DNA from: Bdellovibrionales bacterium
GTDB taxonomy: Bacteria > Bdellovibrionota > Bdellovibrionia > Bdellovibrionales > UBA1609
Direction: 5' to 3'
Length of the DNA: 6,245 bases
Assembly: GCA_020435185.1 (NCBI GenBank)
Contig: JAGRAA010000529.1
Coordinates: 1-6,245, forward strand
The notes beneath the pieces are model-generated. The model was not told where the DNA came from. It was given only the letters and a program-made list of their open reading frames with translations, and did no database searches. Position numbers and translations under genes: made by a program. Of this stretch, positions 6,245-6,245 are shown piece by piece (position 1 is the first letter of the stretch; each line of letters begins with the position of its first letter).

Positions 6245-6245
6245 C

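Noticed and set aside
1..6245. CRISPR array, tRNA/rRNA, insertion sequence or prophage
   Set aside because: No regularly spaced repeats, clover-leaf sequence, transposase motifs or terminal repeats were seen. All long frames are ordinary chromosomal genes.

Overview
The window is about 6.2 kb of AT-rich, densely coding bacterial chromosome with a cell-envelope theme. It most resembles a Gram-negative of the former Deltaproteobacteria, possibly a low-GC Bdellovibrio/Bacteriovorax-like lineage. Three things suggest this: a division transpeptidase of FtsI type ending in a PASTA domain, a PBP1b-type bifunctional peptidoglycan synthase (a Gram-negative form), and a lipoprotein with a signal for lipid attachment. 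The lineage is an inference and cannot be fixed from this sequence alone.

Layout. Positions 2-1687 (+) hold the 3' part of ftsI, which is open through the left edge. It meets, tail to tail with one base between the stop codons, a minus-strand pair: a six-helix membrane histidine kinase (2066-3322) and a receiver-only response regulator (1689-2069). The kinase stop and regulator start overlap as ATGA. A good sigma70-type promoter (3380-3407) lies upstream of the kinase, and a perfect 12-bp inverted repeat abuts its -35 box. Next, also on minus, is a predicted lipoprotein of unknown function (3480-4304), then a 131-bp gap rich in small palindromes and repeats. Last is the 3' part of a PBP1b-type synthase gene (4436-6244, minus), open through the right edge.

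How the genes may work together. The two penicillin-binding proteins build septal (FtsI) and general (PBP1b) peptidoglycan. The lipoprotein directly downstream of the PBP1b gene is a candidate partner of that enzyme, by analogy with LpoB, but there is no recognisable sequence match. The kinase/receiver pair is translationally coupled and almost certainly cognate. It lacks a DNA-binding output, so its target is not visible here.

Four start sites needed judgement. Both edge genes continue beyond the window, so internal GTG (185) and ATG (6226) codons are not their starts. The regulator starts at 2069 rather than 2117. The lipoprotein most likely starts at a GTG at 4304 behind a strong Shine-Dalgarno rather than at a TTG at 4325. 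No RNA genes, CRISPR arrays or mobile elements were seen, and there is no gene-free stretch over 300 bases.
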